A stretch of DNA of 32,102 bases from the NCBI GenBank assembly GCA_018268455.1, contig JAFDWM010000021.1, positions 1 to 32,102 of the forward strand. The letters are read 5' to 3'. The DNA is from Actinomycetota bacterium. Its GTDB lineage: Bacteria; Actinomycetota; Actinomycetes; Actinomycetales; Microbacteriaceae. Positions 8,102 to 15,261 of this stretch are shown one piece after another (the stretch's first letter is position 1; each line of letters opens with the position of its first letter). The translations under genes were made by a program, and so were the position numbers. The notes below the pieces were generated by a model, which had not been told where the DNA came from, did not search any database, and saw only the letters and a list, made by a program, of their open reading frames with translations.

Positions 8102-9724
8102 TCACGCGCGGGCCGCGACGGCGGCGACGTCGAGCCCGGCGGGAAGCGCGCCGAACAGCCCACCGCCGGATGCGTCACCGCCGAGGCGGGCGGCCAGGAA
8201 TCCCTCGGCCACTGCGGTGGGCGCGGTCCGCACCAGCAGTGCCGCCTGCAGCGCGAGCGCCAGATCGGCGACGAGGCGACGGGCGCCGAGCTCGGGAACC
8301 GGGTCGGCCGCGATCGCGCGGATGCGCTCGCGTAGACGGGCGCGGTGGGCGTCGAGGCGCGGATCCGCTCCCGCGGCGCGCGCGATCTCGGCGTCGAACG
8401 CGTCGAACGTCTCCGGTTCCCGGGTGAGCGCGCGCAGCACGTCGAGCGCGATGACGTTCCCGGATCCCTCCCACACCGCCATCACCGGCTGCTCGCGGTA
8501 TCGCATCGCCAGCGGGAAGCCCTCCGTGTAGCCGTTGCCGCCCAGGCACTCGAGAGCCTCGGCGGCGTGCGCCGGCCCGCGCTTGCAGACCCAGTACTTC
8601 ATCACCGCGGTGCCGAGCCTGCGGAAGGCGATCTCCTGCGCGTCGGCGTCCTCGTCGTAGGCGCGCGCAAGACGAAGCGCGCTCGCGGTGGCCGCCTCCG
8701 TCTCCAGCTGCAGGTCTGCGATCACGGACGTCATCGCGGGCTGGTCGATGAGCGTACGGCCGAAGGCCGCACGGTGACGGGCATGCCACGCGGCTTCGCT
8801 CGCGGCCTGCCGCATGCCGGCCGTCGACCCAAGAATGCAGTCCAGCCGGGTGTTCGTGACCATCTCGATGATGGTGCGGACCCCGCGCCCCTCCTCCCCC
8901 ACGAGGTGCGCGATCGCCCCCTCGTACTCGACCTCGCTGGACGCGTTCGCCGCGTTGCCCAGCTTGTCCTTAAGACGCATGATCCGCATTCCGTTGCGCG
9001 ATCCGTCGTCCAGGAGCCGAGGCAGCAGGAAGCAGCTCAAGCCTCCGGGCGCCTGCGCCAGCACAAGGAAGCCGTCCGACATGGGAGCCGAGCAGAACCA
9101 CTTGTGCCCGGTGAGCGCGTACCTGCCGCCGCCGAGCGGCGACGCGACGGTCGTGTTCGCACGCACATCGGATCCGCCCTGCTTCTCGGTCATCGCCATG
9201 CCGAACAGGGCTCCCGCCTTGTCGGGGCGCAGCTCTGGGTCGTACTCCGTGGAGCGCAGTCGAGGGAGCCAGCGCGCGGCGAGCTCGTCGTGCGCGGCGA
9301 TCACCGGGTAGGCGGAGTGGGTCATCGACACCGGGCAGGCGTGGCCCGGTTCGATCTGTGCGAACAGCATGAAAGCCGCCGCCCGGGCGACGTTCGCTCC
9401 GGGTCGGGGATCCGCGAACGCGCTCGTGTGGGCGCCCGCAGCGACGGCGGCGCCGATCACCCGGTGATACGACTCGTCGTACTCGACCTCGTCGACGCGG
9501 TGTCCCCAGCGGTCGTGCGTGCGCAGCTCCGGCTTGTTCCGGTTCGCGCGCCGCGCATCGTCCTGGAACGACGCCGTGCCGACATGCGCGCCGACGGCCT
9601 GCAGACCCGCCTCGGCCCAGCCCGCGTCGTAGCGGCGGACGCCTTCGACCAGGGCGACGTTGCTCGTGAACTCGTTCAGGCCGACGCGCGGCGCGGCCTG
9701 GTTGGCGACGGTGTGCGTGGTCAT
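8102..9724 (-). CDS. aidB: AidB-type acyl-CoA dehydrogenase family flavoprotein
   Basis: 540 residues, matching the E. coli AidB length. Recognisable AidB blocks include the N-terminal THTVANQAAP, GMAMTEKQGGSDVRANTT (flavin contacts), TGHKWFCSAPMSDGFLV, and ECLGGNGYTEG near the active-site end. AidB is an FAD protein of the isovaleryl-CoA dehydrogenase group induced by alkylation stress in E. coli, where it binds DNA; activity on acyl-CoA is weak. Start set at ATG 9724 by homology. There is no ribosome-binding site, but a leaderless 7-codon ORF overlaps this ATG (see 9721-9744). Upstream in-frame codons to 9778 are excluded by the promoter position. Confidence 0.9.
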   Translation of the reverse strand: MTTHTVANQAAPRVGLNEFTSNVALVEGVRRYDAGWAEAGLQAVGAHVGTASFQDDARRANRNKPELRTHDRWGHRVDEVEYDESYHRVIGAAVAAGAHTSAFADPRPGANVARAAAFMLFAQIEPGHACPVSMTHSAYPVIAAHDELAARWLPRLRSTEYDPELRPDKAGALFGMAMTEKQGGSDVRANTTVASPLGGGRYALTGHKWFCSAPMSDGFLVLAQAPGGLSCFLLPRLLDDGSRNGMRIMRLKDKLGNAANASSEVEYEGAIAHLVGEEGRGVRTIIEMVTNTRLDCILGSTAGMRQAASEAAWHARHRAAFGRTLIDQPAMTSVIADLQLETEAATASALRLARAYDEDADAQEIAFRRLGTAVMKYWVCKRGPAHAAEALECLGGNGYTEGFPLAMRYREQPVMAVWEGSGNVIALDVLRALTREPETFDAFDAEIARAAGADPRLDAHRARLRERIRAIAADPVPELGARRLVADLALALQAALLVRTAPTAVAEGFLAARLGGDASGGGLFGALPAGLDVAAVAARA

Positions 9725-9744
9725 GCCGTTGGTCCCGGGTGCAT
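9721..9744 (-). CDS. Leaderless 7-codon upstream ORF coupled to aidB
   Basis: Encodes MHPGPTA and its TGA overlaps the aidB ATG as ATGA. TAGCGT (9756-9751) is exactly six bases before its ATG. A possible -35 TTGTGC (9780-9775) lies 18 bases further up. With the transcription start at or next to this ATG, aidB itself would sit 20 bases downstream without a Shine-Dalgarno, so ribosomes probably load on the mini-ORF and re-initiate at aidB. Inferred from layout only. Confidence 0.5.
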   Translation of the reverse strand: MHPGPTA

Positions 9745-9824
9745 GTCGCCACGCTAATTCGGGGTGCGCAAGGGGCACAACCGCAGGACGATCGAGCGGA
9801 GCGGATCCTGGGCTGCGACGGAGC

Positions 9825-10001
9825 TCAGGTGGCGCGCAGCGATCCTCCCGGTGCGATCACCACCGGGTGTGCCGCTGTCGGCGCCAGGGTGCGCAGGGCT
9901 GCACGGATCCTCGTCCCGCCCCGCGGCAGGACTCGGTGCCGTTCTCCCGGACGCGCTCGCACGATCTGCTCCGCCTCGAGGTCGATCTGCTGTGGTTCCA
10001 T
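9825..10001 (-). CDS. Small hypothetical protein (58 aa)
   Basis: Begins MEPQQIDLEAEQIVRARPGE and ends APGGSLRAT. Basic/acidic mixed composition with no membrane helix and no recognised family. A degenerate CAGGGT box sits in the leaderless position six bases before ATG 10001. The amino-acid pattern (amphipathic helix at the start, then a short hydrophobic AALRTL segment) looks protein-like, unlike the Arg/Pro/Ala shadow frames around it. It follows the 53-residue acidic protein by 49 bases and might be co-transcribed. An upstream in-frame extension to 10220 has shadow-like composition and is not accepted. Confidence 0.45.
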   Translation of the reverse strand: MEPQQIDLEAEQIVRARPGERHRVLPRGGTRIRAALRTLAPTAAHPVVIAPGGSLRAT

Positions 10002-10050
10002 GCCGGGACCCTGCCACGGGTCGCGGACATTCCGCCTTCGCATGTGCCGG

Positions 10051-10212
10051 TCAGCCGGTGCGGTCGTCCTCGTCCGGCTCGGCGCGGAGCAGATGGGCGA
10101 TCTCCTCCTCCGGGCGAGGAGCGACGTTCTCGTCCTGCTCGAGCTCGGGGACCGTCGGCTCCCCCGGCGCGGGGACATGGGCGTGTGCAGAGCGGGCATC
10201 GGTTTCGGACAC
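10051..10212 (-). CDS. Small acidic hypothetical protein (53 aa)
   Basis: Starts at GTG 10212 with a textbook AAGGAGG (10226-10220) seven bases upstream, and a consensus -10 TACAAT (10246-10241) about 30 bases upstream, so expression signals are among the best in the window. The product begins MSETDARSAHAHVPAPGEPT and carries an acidic tail (LLRAEPDEDD). No family recognised. It is soluble, likely disordered, and may be an adaptor or stress protein; the function is unknown. Confidence 0.65.
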   Translation of the reverse strand: MSETDARSAHAHVPAPGEPTVPELEQDENVAPRPEEEIAHLLRAEPDEDDRTG

Positions 10213-10238
10213 GAACGCACCTCCTTCGGACGACACCG

Positions 10239-10424
10239 TCATTGTAGGTCGCCGTACGCCGTCTGAAGCCGGCCGGCATCTCGACGGAGCACTCTCATCT
10301 CCTTCAGGCATCCGACCGAACCCCGCATCGCCACCGCTTGGCGCCAACTCGCCCTGGCGGCGAGTGGGCGGTCACGAGCGTGAGCGATACCGGCCATCTC
10401 ACCAGCCTCTGAAGCCGATCGCAC
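10239..10424 (-). pseudogene. Possible remnant of a TPR-containing regulator C-terminus
   Basis: The open frame reads EAGEMAGIAHARDRPLAARA followed by SWRQAVAMRG, which resembles the last tetratricopeptide repeat of large actinobacterial regulators (pattern GD..AAR..W.QAL......G...E). It has no ribosome-binding site, opens only in the low-GC patch, and would be just the tail of such a protein, so it is best read as a decayed fragment. Its end overlaps the promoter of the 53-aa gene. Together with the ychF-tail copy at 10451 and the padR promoter it accounts for the 10213-10584 gap. Confidence 0.33.
10241..10246 (-). promoter_or_regulatory. -10 box TACAAT for the 53-aa acidic protein
   Basis: TACAAT on the minus strand predicts a start about seven bases downstream and a leader of about 20 nt containing the AAGGAGG ribosome-binding site at 10226-10220. 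One of the clearest leadered promoters in the window. Confidence 0.6.
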
Positions 10425-10450
10425 GCTGAAGCGGAAACGAAATCCTTGGT

Positions 10451-10483
10451 TCAGTTCGAATAGCGGAACTCGACCACGTCGCG
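10451..10483 (-). repeat. Displaced copy of the ychF 3' tail (outermost copy)
   Basis: Read on the minus strand this gives RDVVEFRYSN and a TGA stop. The intact ychF ends GDVVEFRFNV and TGA, so the two match residue for residue in the same distance from the stop. DNA identity is strongest at GAACTCGACCACGTCGC (16 of 17 bases). A weaker second match, ACGCTGAAGCGGAA at 10423-10436, lies next to it, echoing the paired copies at 12114 and 12136. Marks the outer edge of the low-GC patch. Confidence 0.6.
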
Positions 10484-10548
10484 GCGGTTAGCAAACCTCT
10501 CGACGCGCCAATACGCCCTGCTTCAGCAGGCGTTGCACACCGCCAGCG

Positions 10549-10584
10549 TTGCACCCAATAGGCGTATACGTCTATATTATCTCC
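10549..10584 (+). promoter_or_regulatory. Leaderless padR promoter with an 18-bp palindromic operator
   Basis: A -35 TTGCAC (10549-10554) and a -10 TATATT (10573-10578) are 18 bases apart, and the GTG start at 10585 is six bases after the -10. The palindrome ATAGGCGTATACGTCTAT (10558-10575) fills the spacer and runs into the -10, with a single mismatched pair. This is where an autorepressing PadR dimer would bind. A direct repeat GCGTTGCAC occurs at 10530-10538 and 10546-10554. Confidence 0.6.
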
Positions 10585-11145
10585 GTGCCCACGAACGCGC
10601 TCCACAGCAAGTTGTCGCTGCCCATCCTGGGGCTCCTCCTCGAACAGGCGGACCACCCGTATGGGCTCACCTCGCGCCTGAACGATCGCTACCGACACCT
10701 CCACGCCTCCCGCAGCAGCATCACCACCCTCGCCAAGTCGCTGGCCGACGCCGACCTGATCGCGCCACGCGCGCCCGAACGTGCAGGAAACCGGCCCCCG
10801 CGGACGGTCTACGACCTCACTGAGGTCGGCGTCACACATCTGCGGCAGCGCATCGAGGAAATCATCCGCACCGCGCCCGCCATGAATACTGACTTCGTCA
10901 CGGCGCTCGCATATATCGGCCTCCTCGGCAAGCGATTAGCTGGAGACGCCGTCGACGAGAGAGCCAGTCGAATCCGGCAGGAGATTGGCGCTCTCAAAGA
11001 AGTCCCCACCGCAATCGCCGAGATCAAAATGATCGAGGTCGACTACTGGCTGCGCATGCTCACGTCGGAAGCGATCTGGCTCGAGGAGTTCGGTGCCCGA
11101 ATTGAAACTGGACGCATCGAATGGATTGGAGACAAACCAGAATGA
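10585..11145 (+). CDS. PadR-family transcriptional regulator
   Basis: 186 residues. The N-terminal winged helix follows the PadR pattern: LPILGLLLEQADHPYGLTSR, recognition region SSITTLAKSLADADLI, and wing RPPRTVYDLTEVG. The C-terminal half is the helical dimerisation domain. It probably represses its own operon and is released by a small ligand. GTG 10585 is chosen over the ATG at 10549 because the -10 and the palindrome lie between them. Its TGA overlaps the ATG of the next gene (ATGA), so the two are translationally coupled. Lower GC than the chromosome around it. Confidence 0.87.
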   Translation: MPTNALHSKLSLPILGLLLEQADHPYGLTSRLNDRYRHLHASRSSITTLAKSLADADLIAPRAPERAGNRPPRTVYDLTEVGVTHLRQRIEEIIRTAPAMNTDFVTALAYIGLLGKRLAGDAVDERASRIRQEIGALKEVPTAIAEIKMIEVDYWLRMLTSEAIWLEEFGARIETGRIEWIGDKPE

Positions 11146-12146
11146 AGTACGGCGTCTACGTCGCTGGCCGCGCCGGCACCACCAGCGCCAAGCCGGACAG
11201 CGCTAGAATGATCGGTTCTGCCGTCGACGACCTCACTGACGGGTCTCCGCACGTCATCCGTGAGTACATCCACTTTCTAGGTGCCGATCCGGACCCCGAT
11301 ATCGTCCATTCGCTCGGTGCAGAAGATGAGCTCGTCAGCCTCACCATGCCGGATGATTGGTACCTCGAGAACGGACGAGAACTGGACCTCGTGGTCAGCT
11401 ATCTCCCCTTAGCTGAGGACATTCCCGGATGGCTCATGTTTCTCGATACCGTCCTGCATCGCTACGGGCACATCGTCCGGTACTTCCAAGTGACCCTGGA
11501 ACCGAATTTCCCGATCCCCTTTATCGACGGGAGTTCGCCGGGAGTCATGGAAGCCCTCATACGGGGACTGCCCCACGCAAAGCGAGCTGCACCAGCAACC
11601 GTGCAGGTTGGCTTCTCGGTCGCTGAGCCAGCCGAGTGGCTGGGAGGCGATGACAAGTTCTGGCAGACGCTTGCGAGCCTGCCCGCAGAGCAGTTCGCCG
11701 ACCACGTCGACTATGTCGGTCTCGGCCTCTACCCCGATGCCTTCTCACCCACTCCGCCAGAAGCCGTTCCAGTGCTCACTGAGAATGCGGTACGACTCCT
11801 TCGCCTGCGCAGCCTCGCTACAGCGAAAATTCCCAGGCGGATACCCATCCACATCGCGGAGTTCGGCTCACCGAGCGGAGACGGCAGAACAGCAGCCACG
11901 CAGGCCCGGTCGATCACTGACATGGTGGCAACGCTCGAGCGCATCGCAGAAGAACTCAACGTCACGGTGTGCGAGTACTTCGGGCTCCGCGACGCGGACA
12001 CGTCAGGCGGACAAGCGGTCGGAACTTTTGGCCTGCTTGATGACGACTACACCCGCAAAGACTCGTTCGACGTCTATCGAAGCATCATCAGAGCCGAATT
12101 CTCCGGCAGGGACCAGACGTTGAACCGTAACTCGACTAGACGTTGA
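11142..12146 (+). CDS. TIM-barrel protein resembling clan GH-A glycoside hydrolases
   Basis: 334 residues, no signal peptide, so cytoplasmic. Features of a clan GH-A barrel are visible: RYFQVTLEPNFP with Glu120 in the acid/base position after strand 4, YVGLGLYPDAF after strand 6, IPIHIAEFGSPSG with Glu240 in the nucleophile position after strand 7, and a closing GLLDDDYTRKDSFDVYRSII like the strand-8 region of such enzymes. The 120-residue spacing of the two glutamates is normal. The exact family is not recognised; beta-glycosidase activity is inference. Coupled to padR by an ATGA overlap. Its last nine codons run through a ychF-tail repeat, so the native C-terminus may have been altered. Confidence 0.7.
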   Translation: MKYGVYVAGRAGTTSAKPDSARMIGSAVDDLTDGSPHVIREYIHFLGADPDPDIVHSLGAEDELVSLTMPDDWYLENGRELDLVVSYLPLAEDIPGWLMFLDTVLHRYGHIVRYFQVTLEPNFPIPFIDGSSPGVMEALIRGLPHAKRAAPATVQVGFSVAEPAEWLGGDDKFWQTLASLPAEQFADHVDYVGLGLYPDAFSPTPPEAVPVLTENAVRLLRLRSLATAKIPRRIPIHIAEFGSPSGDGRTAATQARSITDMVATLERIAEELNVTVCEYFGLRDADTSGGQAVGTFGLLDDDYTRKDSFDVYRSIIRAEFSGRDQTLNRNSTRR

Positions 12147-12162
12147 AACGGAATTCCACCAC
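12114..12162 (-). repeat. Two tandem ychF 3'-tail copies
   Basis: Copy one, CAGACGTTGAACC at 12114-12126, is identical over 13 bases to the sequence at the ychF stop codon (13350-13362). Copy two at 12136-12162 encodes HVVEFRFNV and a TAG stop on the minus strand, equal to the ychF terminus apart from one residue; AGACGTTGAA is shared exactly (12138-12147 and 13351-13360). Both lie in the same orientation as ychF. They overlap the 3' end of the GH-A-like gene. Confidence 0.65.
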
Positions 12163-12273
12163 ATGCCCACAGGTACCAACCTCCGGGGACAGGCCGGTCA
12201 CTTCTTGCTCGCAGAGGTTACGCAGTGACACCTCCGCACGAGTTTCATCACCGTTAGCTGTCAGCCGCGGCAC
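12136..12273 (-). CDS. Short ORF ending in a ychF-like tail (45 aa)
   Basis: From GTG 12273 the frame runs to a TAG at 12136. It begins MPRLTANGDETRAEVSLRN, has two Cys, and finishes with HVVEFRFNV, the ychF C-terminus. The composition is protein-like rather than shadow-like. It overlaps the end of the GNAT pseudogene by 20 bases. Most likely it is the remains of a longer gene joined to a displaced ychF tail at an insertion junction. No promoter or clear ribosome-binding site. Confidence 0.35.
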   Translation of the reverse strand: MPRLTANGDETRAEVSLRNLCEQEVTGLSPEVGTCGHVVEFRFNV

Positions 12274-12625
12274 CGCGGCGCGCCGCCGGCCTACGTCTCA
12301 GCAGAACGCCCTCGCCGCCAGTGAACTCGATGCGCGCGAATGTCGCTGCTCTTCCCACTTCTTCGAATCCGAGCGCCTCGTAGAGCCTGATCGACGCAAG
12401 GTTCTGCGCATTGATCACACTGAAGACCGGCTCCTCGGCGGAACTCACGATCGATCTCCGCGACGGACAGCACCGGCAGCCGCTCAATGAGCCCGCGAAC
12501 CCGCTCGCGATACTCGTCGATGTCGCCACCACGCGTTGCCATCACAACGGACAGCGCATGTACATCGGCGGGAGTCGCCGGCCGAATGCTGACAGCTTCG
12601 CCCGCACGCTGAGCCGCGCCAATGG
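12254..12625 (-). pseudogene. GNAT acetyltransferase gene with an internal deletion and frameshift
   Basis: The upstream frame (opening after a TGA at 12628-12626) reads AVSIRPATPADVHALSVVMA, a typical GNAT N-terminus, and continues to about VAEIDREF. The C-terminal part, SVINAQNLASIRLYEALGFEE onward, is in another frame and ends at 12254. A GNAT of about 170 residues is expected; the acetyl-CoA binding centre (R/Q-x-x-G-x-G/A) between the two pieces is missing, with only about 100 codons left. No in-frame start with a ribosome-binding site. Inactive. It directly follows higA. Confidence 0.72.
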
Positions 12626-12644
12626 CTCACAAGCCACGAGTCAG

Positions 12645-12965
12645 TCACGCGACCTTCAATGGTGTGATCTCGGCGATCTTGTCGCGCAGCGCCCGGCGCT
12701 CGAGGCGCAGCTCGTAGTTGGACTGCAGGTTCATCCAAAACTCCTCAGATGTGCCGAAGTAACGCGCAAGGCGGATCGCCGTATCCGCCGTGACCCCCCG
12801 CTTGCCATGCACGATCTCGTTGATCCGGCGCGGCGGAACGCCGATCGATACGGCCAGCTTGTTCTGCGTGATCCCGAAGCCGTTGATGAAGTCCTCCATG
12901 AGGATCTCCCCCGGGTGGATCGGCTCGATCAGCCCCATCTCAGTGGTAGTCGACGAGTTCGACAT
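12645..12965 (-). CDS. higA: HigA-family antitoxin
   Basis: 106 residues of the Xre/HigA type: IHPGEILMEDFINGFGITQN leads into the helix-turn-helix (LAVSIGVPPRRINEIVHGKR), followed by the conserved TADTAIRLARYFGTSEEFWMNLQ segment. It would neutralise HigB and, with it, repress the operon. Start at ATG 12965 follows GGAGG with an eight-base spacer and lies inside the 3' end of higB (26-base overlap), so toxin precedes antitoxin, the usual higBA order. The promoter-proximal palindrome is at 13231. Confidence 0.93.
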   Translation of the reverse strand: MSNSSTTTEMGLIEPIHPGEILMEDFINGFGITQNKLAVSIGVPPRRINEIVHGKRGVTADTAIRLARYFGTSEEFWMNLQSNYELRLERRALRDKIAEITPLKVA

Positions 12966-13221
12966 CTTCCGCACCTCCATTTCTCCAGACGAAGCAGACA
13001 CGCCACTGCACGTTCACACGGATGCTGTGCTGACCACGACGATCACCAGTCAGTCGCTCCAGCCGATTTCCCGGCGGGATCCGAAGATCCTCGACATCCT
13101 TGGCCGCGTGGATCAGCTCGAGCTTGCGCAGCGTGGCCCGCTGCACCACTCGATCAACGCCCTTGACGTACTGCTCATGCCAGATGCGTTCGGTTTCTCT
13201 GCTTCCGAACGATCTGATCAC
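12940..13221 (-). CDS. higB: HigB-family toxin (RelE-like mRNA interferase)
   Basis: 93 residues, full length for HigB. Hallmarks are MIRSFGSRETERIW at the start, RATLRKLELIHAA in the middle helix, RLERLTGDRRGQHSIRVN and WRVCFVWRNG with the final strand VELVDYH. HigB cuts mRNA on the translating ribosome and is held by HigA. Start at GTG 13221: the TATAAT box (13233-13228) is six bases upstream, so the mRNA is leaderless at the toxin. The neighbouring ATG at 13223 is followed at once by a stop and is not used. Confidence 0.93.
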   Translation of the reverse strand: MIRSFGSRETERIWHEQYVKGVDRVVQRATLRKLELIHAAKDVEDLRIPPGNRLERLTGDRRGQHSIRVNVQWRVCFVWRNGGAEDVELVDYH

Positions 13222-13227
13222 ATGAGA

Positions 13228-13267
13228 ATTATATAACGTGAAGCGTCATTAACGCTATGCGTTATAT
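13228..13267 (-). promoter_or_regulatory. higBA promoter and 37-bp palindromic operator
   Basis: The consensus -10 TATAAT (13233-13228) overlaps a palindrome at 13231-13267 whose outer arms are ATATAACG/CGTTATAT and inner arms AGCGT/ACGCT, centred at 13249. Two stacked half-site pairs over the promoter are what a HigA dimer or HigBA complex would occupy for autorepression. Confidence 0.75.
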
Positions 13268-13310
13268 CCGATCACGCCGGTGTCGTATAAAAGCCAAGCC
13301 GGTTCAGCGC

Positions 13311-13344
13311 GTTTCGTCTCGCTTCGCTCGCTCAACGACCGGGG
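13311..13344. repeat. Dispersed GC-rich intergenic repeat next to the ychF stop
   Basis: The stretch containing TCTCGCTTCGCTCGCTCAAC followed by GACCGG, five bases from the ychF stop, resembles a short repeat that I recall being scattered between genes in Microbacterium-like genomes. Only one copy is seen in this window, so the repeat claim rests on memory. Confidence 0.4.
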
Positions 13345-13348
13345 TGGG

Positions 13349-14422
<1,074 letters not shown>

Positions 14423-14433
14423 GGGGTACGAGT

Positions 14434-15180
14434 CTACCGTCGCCAGGCCGCCCGGACCGCTCGGTACGCGACGGTCACGTAGGGCAGCGCGAGAGTGCTC
14501 CCGTCGGACAGTCCGAGCTCGTCGAACAGCTGGTCCATGCCGCTCTCGATGCCGGCCTTCTCCTCATCGGAGGCGGTGATGAAATAGCTGCGCGAGCGCG
14601 CCATGGCGTGCAGCTCGGCCCGTGTCATCGTGCGCTGCCATTCCCAGCGCCTCTTCTCGAGAGCACCGAACGGATCCGACACGCGTACGCCGTCCTCGGC
14701 GATCATCTTCTCGGCCGCGCTGCCGTGCATGATGCCCGTGAGTCGGCGCACCCATTCGACGCGGTCGTCGCGGACGTTCCAGATCAGTCCGAGCACGCCG
14801 CCCTGGCGGAGCACCCGGCCGATCTCCCGGGACGCCGCATCCGGGTCGACCCAGTGCCAGGCCTGCCCGAGCACCGCCGCATCAGCCGAGCCATCCGGAA
14901 GCGGCAGCTCCTCAGCGACGCCCACGAGCGTGCGCACCTCGGGGCTCTTCTGCTGCAGTGCCGCGAGCATCAGCGGATCGGGATCCACCGCAGTCACCGT
15001 CGCACCGCGGGCGAGCACCGCGCGGGTGAGCTTGCCGGTGCCGGCGCCGATGTCGATCACCGCCGGCGCACGGTCAGTCAGCGCCTCCAGCATCCACCCG
15101 ACCGCCTCGGCCGGATACTCCGGGCGGCCCGTCTCGTAGCTGCCGCTCGCCGTTCCGAAGCTCGTCGCGCGCTCTCTCAT
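14434..15180 (-). CDS. Class I SAM-dependent methyltransferase
   Basis: 248 residues with motif I VIDIGAGTGK (41-50), an acidic ribose-binding residue after strand 2 (TAVDPDPLML), and LGQAWHWVDP plus VLRQGGVLGLIWN, as in Methyltransf_11 proteins of the UbiE/bioC-like group. The substrate is unknown. Start at ATG 15180 is fixed by TAGGCT (15192-15187) six bases upstream, a leaderless signature. Its TAG stop lies inside the -10 box of ychF, 11 bases before the ychF GTG. Confidence 0.9.
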   Translation of the reverse strand: MRERATSFGTASGSYETGRPEYPAEAVGWMLEALTDRAPAVIDIGAGTGKLTRAVLARGATVTAVDPDPLMLAALQQKSPEVRTLVGVAEELPLPDGSADAAVLGQAWHWVDPDAASREIGRVLRQGGVLGLIWNVRDDRVEWVRRLTGIMHGSAAEKMIAEDGVRVSDPFGALEKRRWEWQRTMTRAELHAMARSRSYFITASDEEKAGIESGMDQLFDELGLSDGSTLALPYVTVAYRAVRAAWRR

Positions 15181-15261
15181 GCCGCCAGCCTACGGGTGCC
15201 GATCAGGGCGTCCGCGGCGCGCCTGAGCGAGGGGCGTCGCGTGCCGACGGACAGTGGAGGC

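Noticed and set aside
9725-9778. Upstream start for AidB at 9778
   Set aside because: The TAGCGT promoter lies inside this stretch, and AidB proteins start at the THTV block.
12411-13166. 251-codon plus-strand frame over the HigBA locus
   Set aside because: Antisense to both TA genes, which have complete family motifs.
10451-13348. Integrase, transposase or terminal inverted repeats in the accessory patch
   Set aside because: Searched for by eye in the frames given and in short frames; none found, so the patch is not called an intact mobile element.
14608-15261. Long N-terminal extension of the DEDDh exonuclease
   Set aside because: It is antisense to the methyltransferase; the exonuclease fold begins at GTG 15262.
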